Position numbers and translations under genes: made by a program. From Burkholderia guangdongensis (GTDB lineage: Bacteria; Pseudomonadota; Gammaproteobacteria; Burkholderiales; Burkholderiaceae), in contig NZ_JACBNX010000008.1 of the NCBI RefSeq assembly GCF_013403875.1, positions 1-64,000 on the forward strand: 64,000 nt of DNA. Reading direction: 5' to 3'. Position 1 is the stretch's first letter, and each line of letters starts with the position of its first letter. This document shows, one piece after another, positions 8,906 to 19,365 of the stretch. The notes below the pieces were generated by a model, which was not told where the DNA came from, made no database searches, and saw only the letters and a list, made by a program, of their open reading frames with translations.

Positions 8906-9808
8906 TCAGCCGCCGGCGCCGAGCGAGTCGAGGCTGCGCCACATGTACCAGGTCGCGACCGTGCGCCACGGTTCCCAGTTGGCCGCGACCTCGCGCGCCT
9001 CGCTGCGCGTGACCGGCTCTCCGCTGAAGTAATTGACGCTGATCGCGCGGATCAGCCCGAGATCGTCGAGCGGCAGCACGTCCGGCCGCGACAGGTTGAA
9101 GATCAGGAACATCTCGGCCGTCCAGCGGCCGATCCCGCGGATCTGCGTGAGCTCCGCGATCACGTCCTCGTCGTCCATCGACGTCCACTTGTCGACGTGC
9201 AGCGCGCCCGACGCGAAATGCTGCGCGAGATCGAGGATGTATTCCGTCTTGCGCTTCGACAGCCCGCAGCCGATCAGCTTGTCCGGGCCGAGCTTGATCA
9301 CCGGCTGCGGCGCGAGCTTCGGGCACGCGGTCTCGATCCGCTCCCAGGTCGCCTGCGCGGACGCGACCGAGATCTGCTGCCCGACCACCGAGCGCGCGAG
9401 CGTGACGAACGGATCGCCGCGCTTCACCAGATGCGCGGGACCGAATTTCGGGATCAGCTTCTTCAGGATGCGGTCGCGCTTCACGAGATCGGCGCAGGCC
9501 TTGTCCCAGTACGGCGGCCGCACGACGACGTCGGCATCGCCCACCTGCACCGGCACCGCGGCCTCCGCCGCCGCTTCCACCGCGGCGTCCGATGCGCGCG
9601 CGCGACGAGCGGGCGCGGCCGCGCCGTCGTACGCGGCACCGTCGACACCCTTCGCGCGCGCGGGCTTCGCCGCCGGCGCCTGTGCCTGCCCGTTCAACGC
9701 GCCGTTCGGCGCGGCGCGCGTTGCACCCGTCTTCGCGCCCGTCTTCGCCGCCGGCGCGCGACCGGCTGCCGGCTCGCGCTTCACCGGCGCTTTTCTGGCC
9801 GTTGCCAT
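8906..9808 (-). CDS. alkA: DNA-3-methyladenine glycosylase II (AlkA-type HhH-GPD)
   Basis: Removes alkylated purines from DNA as the first step of base-excision repair. Of 300 residues the last 200 form the HhH-GPD domain, with the helix-hairpin-helix LTQIRGIGRWTAEMFLIF and a catalytic aspartate in VLPLDDLGLIRAI. No iron-sulfur cysteine cluster follows, as expected for AlkA. The first 90 or so residues are an unusual Ala/Lys/Arg-rich low-complexity tail (AAKTGAKTGATRAAPNG) that could contact DNA nonspecifically. Placement between cysS and accA is conserved in Burkholderia. Confidence 0.92.
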   Translation of the reverse strand: MATARKAPVKREPAAGRAPAAKTGAKTGATRAAPNGALNGQAQAPAAKPARAKGVDGAAYDGAAAPARRARASDAAVEAAAEAAVPVQVGDADVVVRPPYWDKACADLVKRDRILKKLIPKFGPAHLVKRGDPFVTLARSVVGQQISVASAQATWERIETACPKLAPQPVIKLGPDKLIGCGLSKRKTEYILDLAQHFASGALHVDKWTSMDDEDVIAELTQIRGIGRWTAEMFLIFNLSRPDVLPLDDLGLIRAISVNYFSGEPVTRSEAREVAANWEPWRTVATWYMWRSLDSLGAGG

Positions 9809-9855
9809 CTTGCCTCCTGCCCGACGAGTCGATCAGTGGAACGCACGCGCCGCGT

Positions 9856-11253
<1,398 letters not shown>

Positions 11254-11492
11254 AGAGATGAAACGTGAGCCGAAAGGAAACCGCCCTGGCGATGCTCGCC
11301 CTGCACGCGAATCGTCGGACCACGCGCCACGGCATCGTGCCGCGCGCACATCCTCGTCATCAATCGCATGCGGCAGTCAGGCGACAAGCACGGCGGTGAC
11401 GGCCACGTCAGGCAAAAGACTGTCTGCGGCTCGCCGGAACGCGCAGACGTTTTGTTAGAATGGCTCGGAGTATAACATTCCGATTTACGCCT

Positions 11493-12221
11493 ATGAAATC
11501 TCCCCGCGGCCGCGCGCCGAGCGCTGCGACCCTCGTTGCGACGGCGGCCCTGGGCGCCGCGCTGGCGCTTCTGCCGGCCGTTTCCGCCCACGCGCAGCGG
11601 AGCACGCAGACCACCGACGGCACGCCCGACGTCGACGCATCGATCGCCGGCAAGCAGTGGAAGCAGGCGCTTGCACAGCTCGACGCGCGCATCGCCGCGA
11701 ATCCGCACGACGTGCAGGCGCAGTTCAAGCGCGGCACCGTGCTCGCGCGCCTGAACCGCGACGACGACGCGATCCGGCAGTTCGTCGCGCTGACGCAGGC
11801 GTATCCCGAACTGCCCGAGCCGTACAACAACCTCGCCGCGCTGTACGCGAAGCACGGCCGCTACGACGACGCGCGCGCCGCGCTCGTCACCGCGACGCAG
11901 GCGAATCCGGGCTACACGCTCGCGTACGAGAATCTCGGCGACCTGTACCTGCGGCTCGCAGCCGAATCGTACAAGCGCGCGCAGGCGCTCGGCCACACGA
12001 GCGGCGCGACCGCGCAGCGCCTCGCCGATCTGCAGAAGATCGTGTCGCCGCCGCCGAAGCCCGCGGGCGGCACGGCGGGCGCCGCGGTGTCGCGCACGAA
12101 CGCGTATGCCGATCACGCGGCCGAGAACGTCACCACGACGACGCTGCCGCTTTCGCCGACCTTCCAGTTCGGCGGGCCGTCCGGCACGATGGCCGCGCCG
12201 TACGTCGCACCGTCGCAGTGA
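11493..12221 (+). CDS. Exported TPR-repeat protein of unknown function
   Basis: A 242-residue protein with a signal peptide (basic MKSPRGRAPS, then a hydrophobic Ala/Leu stretch ending SAHAQ). About three TPR units follow: AGKQWKQALAQLDARIAANP, DVQAQFKRGTVLARLNRDDDAI and LPEPYNNLAALYAKHGRYDDA. The tail is Pro/Ala/Thr-rich and low in structure. It is periplasmic or outer-membrane attached through partners, probably a scaffold. An upstream ATG at 11460 is also possible, but TATAAC at 11471-11476 looks like a -10 element that would put transcription start after it; neither ATG has a good Shine-Dalgarno. It precedes two cyclophilins in the same direction, suggesting an envelope-folding context. 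Confidence 0.8.
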   Translation: MKSPRGRAPSAATLVATAALGAALALLPAVSAHAQRSTQTTDGTPDVDASIAGKQWKQALAQLDARIAANPHDVQAQFKRGTVLARLNRDDDAIRQFVALTQAYPELPEPYNNLAALYAKHGRYDDARAALVTATQANPGYTLAYENLGDLYLRLAAESYKRAQALGHTSGATAQRLADLQKIVSPPPKPAGGTAGAAVSRTNAYADHAAENVTTTTLPLSPTFQFGGPSGTMAAPYVAPSQ

Positions 12222-12262
12222 GCGGCGCGCGCCCCGTCATACATCCAACCTGAGGATCGTCA

Positions 12263-12838
12263 ATGAAACGTCTGTTGCTGGCGCTTGGCTGCGCCGCCCT
12301 CGTCGCGAACGCGCCGTCCTTCGCGCAAACGGCCGCCGCGCATCCCGTCGTGCAGATGAAGACCTCGCTCGGCGACATCCGCGTCGAGCTCTATCCGGAG
12401 AAGGCGCCGAAGACGGTCGCGAACTTCCTCGACTACGTGAAGGCCGGCCAGTACAGCGGCACGATCTTCCATCGCGTGATCAAGGGCTTCATGATCCAGG
12501 GCGGCGGCTACAAGACCAACTTCGACGAGAAGCCGACCCGCGCGCCGATTCCGCTCGAGAGCAAGAGCGGCCTGAAGAACCTGACCGGCACGATCGCGAT
12601 GGCGCGCACGAGCGACCCGAACTCGGCGACCGCGCAGTTCTTCATCAACACCGTCGACAACGCGGGGCTCGACTATCCGAACCCGGACGGCAACGGCTAC
12701 GCGGTGTTCGGCAAGGTCGTGTCGGGCATGGACGTCGTGAAGAAGATCGAAGCGGTGCCGACCACGTCGCGCGGCCCGATGCAGGACGTGCCCGCGCAGC
12801 CGGTCGTGATCGAATCGGCGAGCATCGTCTCGAAGTAA
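12263..12838 (+). CDS. ppiA: Peptidyl-prolyl cis-trans isomerase A, periplasmic cyclophilin
   Basis: Catalyses proline isomerisation of exported proteins. The first 20 residues form a signal peptide ending FAQTAAA, so the enzyme is periplasmic. The 191-residue chain carries the cyclophilin blocks [30 protein letters not shown] and [19 protein letters not shown], including the FHRVI arginine and the QFFIN strand of the active site. GAGGA lies upstream of the ATG. The next gene is a cytosolic paralog, a tandem duplication with divergent targeting. Confidence 0.95.
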   Translation: MKRLLLALGCAALVANAPSFAQTAAAHPVVQMKTSLGDIRVELYPEKAPKTVANFLDYVKAGQYSGTIFHRVIKGFMIQGGGYKTNFDEKPTRAPIPLESKSGLKNLTGTIAMARTSDPNSATAQFFINTVDNAGLDYPNPDGNGYAVFGKVVSGMDVVKKIEAVPTTSRGPMQDVPAQPVVIESASIVSK

Positions 12839-12927
12839 GCAACCTGGCCGGAGCTCCGGCACATCACGCGGCCGCGTCGCCCGACCGGCCGCGTGCCATT
12901 TGAACCCACCTCATCGAAGGAATCATC

Positions 12928-13419
12928 ATGGTTGAACTGCACACGAACCACGGCGTCATCAAGCTCGAGCTCGACGCCGCGAAAGCGCCGAAGACGGTGG
13001 AAAACTTCCTGAACTACGTGAAGAAGGGCCACTACGACGGCACCGTGTTCCATCGCGTGATCAACGGCTTCATGATCCAGGGCGGCGGCTTCGAGCCGGG
13101 CCTCACGCAGAAGCCGACCGACGCGCCGATCCAGAACGAGGCGAACAACGGCCTGAAGAACGACAAGTACACGATCGCGATGGCCCGCACGAACGATCCG
13201 CACTCGGCGACCGCCCAGTTCTTCATCAACGTGAACGACAACGACTTCCTGAACCACTCGTCGCCGACGCCGCAGGGCTGGGGCTATGCAGTGTTCGGCA
13301 AGGTCGTCGAAGGCCAGGACGTCGTCGACAAGATCAAGGGCGTGAAGACCGGCAACGCGGGCTTCCATCAGGACGTGCCGACCGACGACGTCGTGATCGA
13401 GAAGGCCGTCGCCATCTGA
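12928..13419 (+). CDS. ppiB: Peptidyl-prolyl cis-trans isomerase B, cytosolic cyclophilin
   Basis: A 163-residue cyclophilin without a signal peptide, so cytoplasmic. It shares [18 protein letters not shown] and [20 protein letters not shown] with its neighbour and has the extra loop [17 protein letters not shown] strong AAGGAATC precedes the ATG by a few bases. Being next to ppiA and just before lpxH, it is probably co-transcribed with both. Confidence 0.95.
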   Translation: MVELHTNHGVIKLELDAAKAPKTVENFLNYVKKGHYDGTVFHRVINGFMIQGGGFEPGLTQKPTDAPIQNEANNGLKNDKYTIAMARTNDPHSATAQFFINVNDNDFLNHSSPTPQGWGYAVFGKVVEGQDVVDKIKGVKTGNAGFHQDVPTDDVVIEKAVAI

Positions 13420-13442
13420 CGAAACGCGCCGGAGGCCCTTCG

Positions 13443-14255
13443 ATGCTGCAGGAAACACCGCCGCGAAGCGTCTCCGCGGGCGTGCCGGGCGAGCGCGGGT
13501 ACGCGCACGCGGCACGCCCGTTCCTGTTTCTGTCCGATCTGCACCTGAGCGAAGCGATTCCGAAGACGGTCGCCGCGTTCGAGCATTTCGTGACCTACAC
13601 CGCCGACAGCGCCGATTCGGTGTTCATCCTCGGCGATCTGTTCGAATACTGGATCGGCGACGGGATGCTCGACGTCGATCCGTTCGCCGCGCGAATGGCC
13701 GCGCTGCTGCACACGTTCTCCGAGCGCGGCATCGCGCTGTACGTGATGCACGGCAACCGCGACTTCCTGCTCGGCCGGCGCTTCATGAAGGCGGCCGGCG
13801 CGCGGCATTTGGCCGACCCGTCGCTGATCGTCGCGTTCGGCCAGCGCATCGTGCTCGCGCACGGCGACGCGCAATGCACGGCCGACCACGGCTACCAGCG
13901 CTTCCGGCGCTTCGCGCGCAACCGCATCGCGCAATGGCTTTTTCTCGCGTGGCCGCTGCGCTGGCGCCGCCGGCTCGCGGAACGCATGCGCGCGAACAGC
14001 GAGGCGGGCCGGATGCGCCCGGCATCGCCGCGCTACGACGTTACACGCGAAGGCATCGCCGCGCTCTTCAAGCTGAGCCGCGCGAGCGTGATGATTCACG
14101 GGCATACGCACCGCCCCGCGCGCCATCTCGAACCGGGCGGCGTGCGCTGGGTGCTGCCGGACTGGGATCTCGACCACGGGCAGCCGCGCGGTGGCTATCT
14201 GTGCGTCGACGCGGAAGGCATCCGCGCGTTGCCGCTCGACTCGCCGCTCGCCTGA
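13443..14255 (+). CDS. lpxH: UDP-2,3-diacylglucosamine diphosphatase
   Basis: Hydrolyses UDP-2,3-diacylglucosamine to lipid X in lipid A synthesis; peripheral on the inner membrane. The 270-residue calcineurin-like phosphoesterase has the full metal-site set: FLSDLHLSE, GDLFEYWIGDG, HGNRDFLLG, AHGDAQCT and HGHTHRP. There are 20-odd non-conserved residues before the fold begins, so the true start may be internal, but GGAGG near the ATG supports this start. It lies 23 bases after ppiB. Confidence 0.95.
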   Translation: MLQETPPRSVSAGVPGERGYAHAARPFLFLSDLHLSEAIPKTVAAFEHFVTYTADSADSVFILGDLFEYWIGDGMLDVDPFAARMAALLHTFSERGIALYVMHGNRDFLLGRRFMKAAGARHLADPSLIVAFGQRIVLAHGDAQCTADHGYQRFRRFARNRIAQWLFLAWPLRWRRRLAERMRANSEAGRMRPASPRYDVTREGIAALFKLSRASVMIHGHTHRPARHLEPGGVRWVLPDWDLDHGQPRGGYLCVDAEGIRALPLDSPLA

Positions 14256-14288
14256 TCCCCGCCGCCTGGCACGCCTGCGGCTCGCAGT

Positions 14289-15062
14289 TCAAGACTCGCG
14301 TTCGACCGCCCTGCCGTCCAGCACCGCCGACAGCCGGCGCAGATCGAGCCGCACTGCGTCGGCGCCCGGTAGCGATTCGAGATGCGTGCCGAGCCGTTCG
14401 AGCGCCGCGACGATCTCGTCGATCCGCTCGCTCTCCTTCGACGCATGATCGATCAGCCCATGAATCGCGAGCGACATCGGATCGTCGGCGTTCGGTGTGA
14501 TCCCGTACGCGCTGAACGCGGCACGCGCGGCCTGCGGTTTAGGCTGCGCGGGCATCACGACACGCGCCGGGTTGCCGACCGCGGTGCCGCCCGCCGGCAC
14601 CGGCTTCACGACGACCGCATTCGAGCCGATCTTCGCGCCGGTGCCGACCGTGAAGCTGCCGAGCACCTTCGCGCCGGCGCCGACGATCACGCCCGCCTCG
14701 AGCGTCGGATGCCGCTTCGCGCCGCGCGTCAGCGACGTGCCGCCGAGCGTCACGCCCTGATAGATCGTGCAGTCGTCGCCGACGATCGCGGTCTCGCCGA
14801 TCACGACGCCCATCCCGTGATCGATGAACACGCGCCGGCCGATCGTCGCGCCCGGATGGATCTCGATGCCGGTCATGAAGCGCGCGATCTGCGACACGAA
14901 GCGTCCGAGCCAGTGCCAGCGCGCGCGCCAGCACGCATGCGCGACACGATGCAGCACGAGCGCGTGAAGGCCCGGATAGCAGGTCAGCACTTCCCAGGCG
15001 CTGCGAGCGGCGGGATCGCGCTCGCGAATGGTGGCAACGTCTTCGCGCAGTCTCGTGAACAT
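14289..15062 (-). CDS. cysE: Serine O-acetyltransferase
   Basis: Makes O-acetylserine from serine and acetyl-CoA, the carbon precursor of cysteine. The 257-residue chain has the left-handed beta-helix hexapeptide region with [28 protein letters not shown], the conserved TLGGTS and [18 protein letters not shown]. The short N-terminal helical domain is the form typical of beta-proteobacteria. The helical C-terminal extension after MPAQPK is also common in Burkholderia. It converges on lpxH. Confidence 0.95.
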   Translation of the reverse strand: MFTRLREDVATIRERDPAARSAWEVLTCYPGLHALVLHRVAHACWRARWHWLGRFVSQIARFMTGIEIHPGATIGRRVFIDHGMGVVIGETAIVGDDCTIYQGVTLGGTSLTRGAKRHPTLEAGVIVGAGAKVLGSFTVGTGAKIGSNAVVVKPVPAGGTAVGNPARVVMPAQPKPQAARAAFSAYGITPNADDPMSLAIHGLIDHASKESERIDEIVAALERLGTHLESLPGADAVRLDLRRLSAVLDGRAVERES

Positions 15063-15242
15063 GATCGGGTCCGGGGATCAGGAATGGCCGGCGCACATCG
15101 CCGGCGCTGGCTGGCCCTTATCGCGCCAGCGAATTTGCATATGACGTCCGGCGATTGTAGGGCGACTCGAACGCGCCCGCACGGCACGCGCCGTTCACCC
15201 CGCTCGCACCAAGGGTATTCGCGCAGTGTGCGGTGTGCGCCG

Positions 15243-16076
15243 TCACGCGTCGCCGTCGGGCGTGCGCGATTTCATCAGCATGTGCTTCGCGATCCCGCGC
15301 AGGATATTGACTTCCTCGCGCTCGAGCCCGGTGCGCGCGAACAGGCGCCGCAGCCGCGGCATCAGCTTCTTCGGGTTGCGCGGATCGAGAAAATCGAGCG
15401 CGATCAGCGCGTTCTCGAGATGCACGTACATCCGCTCGATCTCGTCGCTCTGCGCGAGCGTGCCCGCGTCGTGGCCGACGGCCGGCGCCGACGCGTTCGC
15501 GTGCTCGAGGAACGCGATCCGCAATTCGTATGCGAGCACCTGCACCGCCTGCGCGAGGTTCAGCGAGCTGTACGCCGGATTCGCCGGAATGTGCGCAAGC
15601 GCGCTGCACTGCTCGACGTGCTCGTTCGCCAGCCCGGTGCGCTCGTTGCCGAACACGAGCGCGATGTCGCCCGCGCCGACCTGCCGGCACGCATGCTCGG
15701 CCGCCTCGCGCGGCGCGAGCCGAGGCGGGCCGTATTCGCGCGTGCGCGCGGTCAGCGCGATCGACCAGTGCACGCCGGTGAGCGCGTCGCCGAGCGTCGG
15801 CACGACGTGCGCGGACGCGAGCACGTCGTCCGCGCCACTCGCCATCGCGATCGCGTCGGGATCGCTCTGCACGTGCGGCACACGCGGCGCGACGAGCACG
15901 AGCCGCGAGAAGCCCATCGTCTTCAGCGCGCGCGCGGCCGCGCCGACGTTGCCGGGATGGCTCGGCTCGACGAGCACGAAGCGCGTCGACGTGAAGCCGC
16001 CGCGCAGCGGGCCCGCCGCGCGGGCCGCGCCCGCGGGCTGCGGCGCGGCGGAGGTTTGCAAGGTTTCGAACACCAT
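15243..16076 (-). CDS. trmJ: tRNA (cytidine/uridine-2'-O-)-methyltransferase TrmJ
   Basis: A SPOUT-class methyltransferase that 2'-O-methylates position 32 of the tRNA anticodon loop. The 277-residue chain has the N-terminal VLVEPSHPGNVGAAARALKTMG, the knot-forming ALVFGNERTGLANEHVEQC and the PANPAYSSLNLAQAVQVLAYELR block. The first 20 residues are Ala/Pro-rich and not conserved. It is transcribed leftward next to cysE, divergent from suhB, as in other Burkholderia. Confidence 0.94.
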   Translation of the reverse strand: MVFETLQTSAAPQPAGAARAAGPLRGGFTSTRFVLVEPSHPGNVGAAARALKTMGFSRLVLVAPRVPHVQSDPDAIAMASGADDVLASAHVVPTLGDALTGVHWSIALTARTREYGPPRLAPREAAEHACRQVGAGDIALVFGNERTGLANEHVEQCSALAHIPANPAYSSLNLAQAVQVLAYELRIAFLEHANASAPAVGHDAGTLAQSDEIERMYVHLENALIALDFLDPRNPKKLMPRLRRLFARTGLEREEVNILRGIAKHMLMKSRTPDGDA

Positions 16077-16336
16077 ACGACTCGATTCGTCTGAATGGCG
16101 CTATGGTATCGCCAACGCGGCGCACGCCCCACCTATCCGGATGGCCTATCGGGGTTTCCCCGCATCGGCACATCGAAAAAATGCCGAAAGTCGGGTAAAA
16201 TCATGCCCTTAACGCGCTCCGCCCGCTGCGGCGCGCCCCGTTCTTTGTCAATTCGCGTCTCTGTCGCCGAAGCGTGCTTCGTGCGGTTCGTTCACTTTCG
16301 TGGCGGGCTCTTGCCGCCAGCAACAGGATCCAGCTC

Positions 16337-17140
16337 ATGCATCCCATGCTCAACATCGCTGTCAAGGCTGCGCGCCGCGCCGGACAGATCATCAACCGCG
16401 CGTCGCTCGATCTCGACCTGATCGAGATCCGCAAGAAGCAGCACAACGATTTCGTCACCGAAATCGACAAGGCCGCCGAAGGTGCGATCATCGAGACGCT
16501 GAAGACCGCCTACCCCGACCACGCGATCCTCGCCGAGGAATCAGGCGAGTCGGAGAACGAATCCGAATTCCAGTGGATCATCGATCCGCTCGACGGCACG
16601 ACCAACTTCATCCACGGCTTCCCGTACTACTGCGTATCGATCGCGCTCGCGCACAAGGGCGTCGTCACGCAGGCGGTCGTCTACGATCCGAACAACAACG
16701 ACCTGTTCACCGCGACGCGCGGCCGCGGCGCGTACCTGAACGACCGCCGGATCCGCGTCGGCCGCCGTGACCGCCTCGCGGACGCGCTCGTCGGCACCGG
16801 CTTCCCGTTCCGCGAGAAGGACGGCCTCGAAGCGTACTCGCGCCTGTTCATCGAGATGACGCAGGCGTGCACGGGCCTGCGCCGGCCGGGCGCGGCCGCG
16901 CTCGACCTCGCGAACGTCGCAGCCGGCCGCCTCGACGGCTTCTTCGAGCAGGGCATCAACGCGTGGGACATGGCCGCGGGCAGCCTGCTGATCACCGAAG
17001 CGGGCGGTCTCGTCGGCAACTACACCGGCGACGCCGATTTCCTCCATCGCAACGAGATCGTCGCCGCGAACCCGAAGATCTACGCGCAAATGATCCCGAT
17101 CCTGAACCGCTACAGCCGCCTGCATCCGGCCGCGGAATAA
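16337..17140 (+). CDS. suhB: Inositol-1-monophosphatase family protein SuhB
   Basis: A Mg-dependent, Li-sensitive phosphatase of inositol phosphates. In enterobacteria SuhB also binds RNA polymerase and supports rRNA antitermination. The 267-residue chain has the metal motifs [19 protein letters not shown] and AWDMAAG. ATG 16337 is preferred over the upstream frame start at 16274 because AGGA lies about eight bases before it and family members begin MHPMLNIAV. The 260-base gap upstream is shared with trmJ and contains no further gene. A terminator follows. Confidence 0.95.
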   Translation: MHPMLNIAVKAARRAGQIINRASLDLDLIEIRKKQHNDFVTEIDKAAEGAIIETLKTAYPDHAILAEESGESENESEFQWIIDPLDGTTNFIHGFPYYCVSIALAHKGVVTQAVVYDPNNNDLFTATRGRGAYLNDRRIRVGRRDRLADALVGTGFPFREKDGLEAYSRLFIEMTQACTGLRRPGAAALDLANVAAGRLDGFFEQGINAWDMAAGSLLITEAGGLVGNYTGDADFLHRNEIVAANPKIYAQMIPILNRYSRLHPAAE

Positions 17141-17180
17141 ATTCCCGTCCGCTCATCCGGACCGACGGACCGACGCACCA

Positions 17181-17221
17181 ACGGCCCGACCCGCATCGAG
17201 TGGGTCGGGCCGTCGTCTTTT
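17181..17221 (+). terminator. Rho-independent terminator after suhB
   Basis: A 12-bp GC-rich stem, ACGGCCCGACCC with GGGTCGGGCCGT, around a nine-base loop, followed by CGTCTTTT. It lies about 40 bases after the suhB stop and just before the 3' end of the convergent LysR gene, so it may serve both directions weakly. Confidence 0.8.
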
Positions 17222-17233
17222 GAACCGCCACGC

Positions 17234-18184
17234 TCAGCGCATGGCCGACGTCACCGCCGCGATGCGCGCCTCGTCGTCCGCGAGCCGCGCCTGCACGAGT
17301 TCGAGTAGCTTCTGGATCTTCGCGGAGCCACGCCGGCTGACCGGATACACCGCGCAAATGAGATCCTCGCCGAAGCTCGCGCTACTGAGCCGCCAGTCGG
17401 TCAGCACCGGCACGAGGCTGCCGCTTTCGAGCTCCGGCACCACGCTCCAGTACAGACAAGGCAGGAACCCGGCGCCGCCGACGGCCGCCGCGCGCGCGAG
17501 GTTGTAGCTGTCGGTGACGATCGGCCCGCGCGGCTCGACCGTCGCCGCTGCGCCGAACGCGCGGTCGAAATGCCAGACGCTGCTCAGCGCCGGGTGCCGA
17601 TACACGATGCAGTCGTGGTGCGCGAGCGCGTCGGGCGCCGCCGGCACGCCGCGCCGCGCGAGATAGCCGGGGCTCGCGCACAGCAAGCTGCGGTTCGCCC
17701 CGATCGTCTTCACGATCTGGTTCGGCAGCTCGTAATTGCCCATCCGCAGCGCGAGGTCAAAGCCCTCGCCGACGATGTCGACGTACCGGTCCGACAGCGA
17801 CAGCTCGAGCTGCACCCGCGGAAACGCCTGGCTGAACGGCGCGCAGAGCGACGCCAGCACCGACTGCCCGAACGAATGCGCGGCCGTCACCCGCAGCAGC
17901 CCGCGCGGCTCGTCGTCGTGCTCGACCAGTTGCCGCGAACCGTCGGCGAGGCGCTGCAGCACGTCGGTCGCAGTCGCCAGATAGAGCCGCCCGCTCTCGG
18001 TCAACACGAGCGTGCGCGTCGTGCGCTCGAAGAGCCGCACGCCGAGCGACGCCTCGAGGCCCGCGATCGCCTTCGTGACCGCCGACGGCGTTTTCGCGAG
18101 CCGGCGAGCGGCACCGCTCAGGCTGCCCTCCTCGACCGCGCACACGAACGTTTCGATCGCGGCGAGCATGTCGATTCGCCTCAT
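17234..18184 (-). CDS. LysR-family transcriptional regulator
   Basis: A 316-residue LysR regulator. The N-terminal winged HTH is clear (AIETFVCAVEEGSLSGAARRLAKTPSAVTKAIAGLE, then VRLFERTTRTLVLTESG), followed by a LysR substrate-binding domain (RVTAAHSFGQSVLASL and DIALRMG-type strand FDLALRMGNY). AAGGA lies five bases before the ATG. It diverges from the N-carbamoylputrescine amidase gene over a 145-base intergenic region, the usual arrangement for a LysR regulator and its target, so it may respond to a polyamine intermediate. The effector is unknown. Confidence 0.9.
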   Translation of the reverse strand: MRRIDMLAAIETFVCAVEEGSLSGAARRLAKTPSAVTKAIAGLEASLGVRLFERTTRTLVLTESGRLYLATATDVLQRLADGSRQLVEHDDEPRGLLRVTAAHSFGQSVLASLCAPFSQAFPRVQLELSLSDRYVDIVGEGFDLALRMGNYELPNQIVKTIGANRSLLCASPGYLARRGVPAAPDALAHHDCIVYRHPALSSVWHFDRAFGAAATVEPRGPIVTDSYNLARAAAVGGAGFLPCLYWSVVPELESGSLVPVLTDWRLSSASFGEDLICAVYPVSRRGSAKIQKLLELVQARLADDEARIAAVTSAMR

Positions 18185-18329
18185 ATTTTCCTTTCACGCA
18201 CAAATGGTGTGCGAAACAAGCACAATTCGGGTCGAATTTATTCACTTATTATCACAGACAAGCTGTCCGGACCAATACGGACGATCGACCGGGCCGTTCC
18301 GGTCGACCACACAGGGTGAAGGAGCCGTG

Positions 18330-19211
18330 ATGAGAAAAATCGTCGTCGCCGCCACGCAGATGGCAATCAGCCGGGATACCGAAGCGAACCTCGCGCTCGC
18401 CGAACGGACCGTGCGCGAAGCCGCGCGCGCGGGCGCGCAGATCGTGCTGTTGCAGGAGCTGTTCGCCGGCCCGTATTTCTGCATCGACCAGAATGCCGCG
18501 TACAACGACCTCGCGCACCCGTACGACGGGCATCCGTGGCTCGGCCGCTTCGCGGCGCTCGCGCGCGAGCTCGACGTCGTGCTGCCGGTGAGCTTCTTCG
18601 AGCGCGCGGGCAATACGCAATTCAATTCGATCGCGATCTTCGACGCCGACGGCAGCGCGCTCGGCGTGTACCGTAAAACCCACATTCCGGACGGGCCCGG
18701 CTATACGGAGAAGTATTATTTTTCGCCGGGCGACACCGGCTTCAAGGTGTGGGACACGAAGTACGGGCGGATCGGCGTCGGCATCTGCTGGGACCAGTGG
18801 TTCCCCGAGTGCGCGCGCACAATGGCGCTGATGGGCGCGGAGATCCTGCTCTATCCGACCGCGATCGGCAGCGAGCCGCACGACGCGACGATCGACTCGA
18901 GCAAGCACTGGCAGAACGTGCAGCGCGGCCACGCGGCCGCGAACGTGATGCCGCTCGTCGCGAGCAACCGGATCGGCACCGAGCATGGCGAAACGGGCGC
19001 GATCACGTTCTACGGCAGCTCGTTCATCGCGGGGCCGGACGGCGAGAAGATCGCCGAGGCGAACCGGACGGAATCCGCCGTGCTGACCGCGGAATTCGAT
19101 CTGGACGCGCTCGCGCTGAAGCGCCGGAGCTGGGGCGTATTCCGCGACCGGCGGCCGGAATGCTACGGCGCGCTCGCGCGGTATGCGGACGACAGTGTGT
19201 CGCGTCGTTGA
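18330..19211 (+). CDS. aguB: N-carbamoylputrescine amidase
   Basis: A nitrilase-superfamily enzyme converting N-carbamoylputrescine to putrescine, CO2 and ammonia, the last step of the agmatine deiminase route. The 293-residue protein has the Glu-Lys-Cys triad in LLQELFAGPYFC, YRKTHIPDGPGY and GVGICWDQWFPE. The downstream SSKHWQNVQRGHAAANVMPLV segment is characteristic of AguB rather than generic nitrilases. ATG 18330 has GAAGGAG just upstream; earlier in-frame codons are not conserved. Agmatine deiminase (aguA), often adjacent, is not seen; the island begins right after this gene and may have separated them. Confidence 0.93.
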   Translation: MRKIVVAATQMAISRDTEANLALAERTVREAARAGAQIVLLQELFAGPYFCIDQNAAYNDLAHPYDGHPWLGRFAALARELDVVLPVSFFERAGNTQFNSIAIFDADGSALGVYRKTHIPDGPGYTEKYYFSPGDTGFKVWDTKYGRIGVGICWDQWFPECARTMALMGAEILLYPTAIGSEPHDATIDSSKHWQNVQRGHAAANVMPLVASNRIGTEHGETGAITFYGSSFIAGPDGEKIAEANRTESAVLTAEFDLDALALKRRSWGVFRDRRPECYGALARYADDSVSRR

Positions 19212-19365
19212 TTGGCATCCGAAATCCGCGCCCAGCCTCACAGAGCTCTCGTTGCGCATATGCCGTCCGATGGCGAATCCGTGTGAGGCCGGCAACTATC
19301 CGTCGAGATTCTGCGTGCGGCCGTCGCCAATCAAATGCATTTTCGCAATCACCCGTGGCGGACTT

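Noticed and set aside
19235..19289. Eight-bp inverted repeat GCCTCACA/TGTGAGGC after aguB
   Set aside because: The 39-base spacing and lack of a T-tract make a terminator or attachment site unlikely; could be chance.
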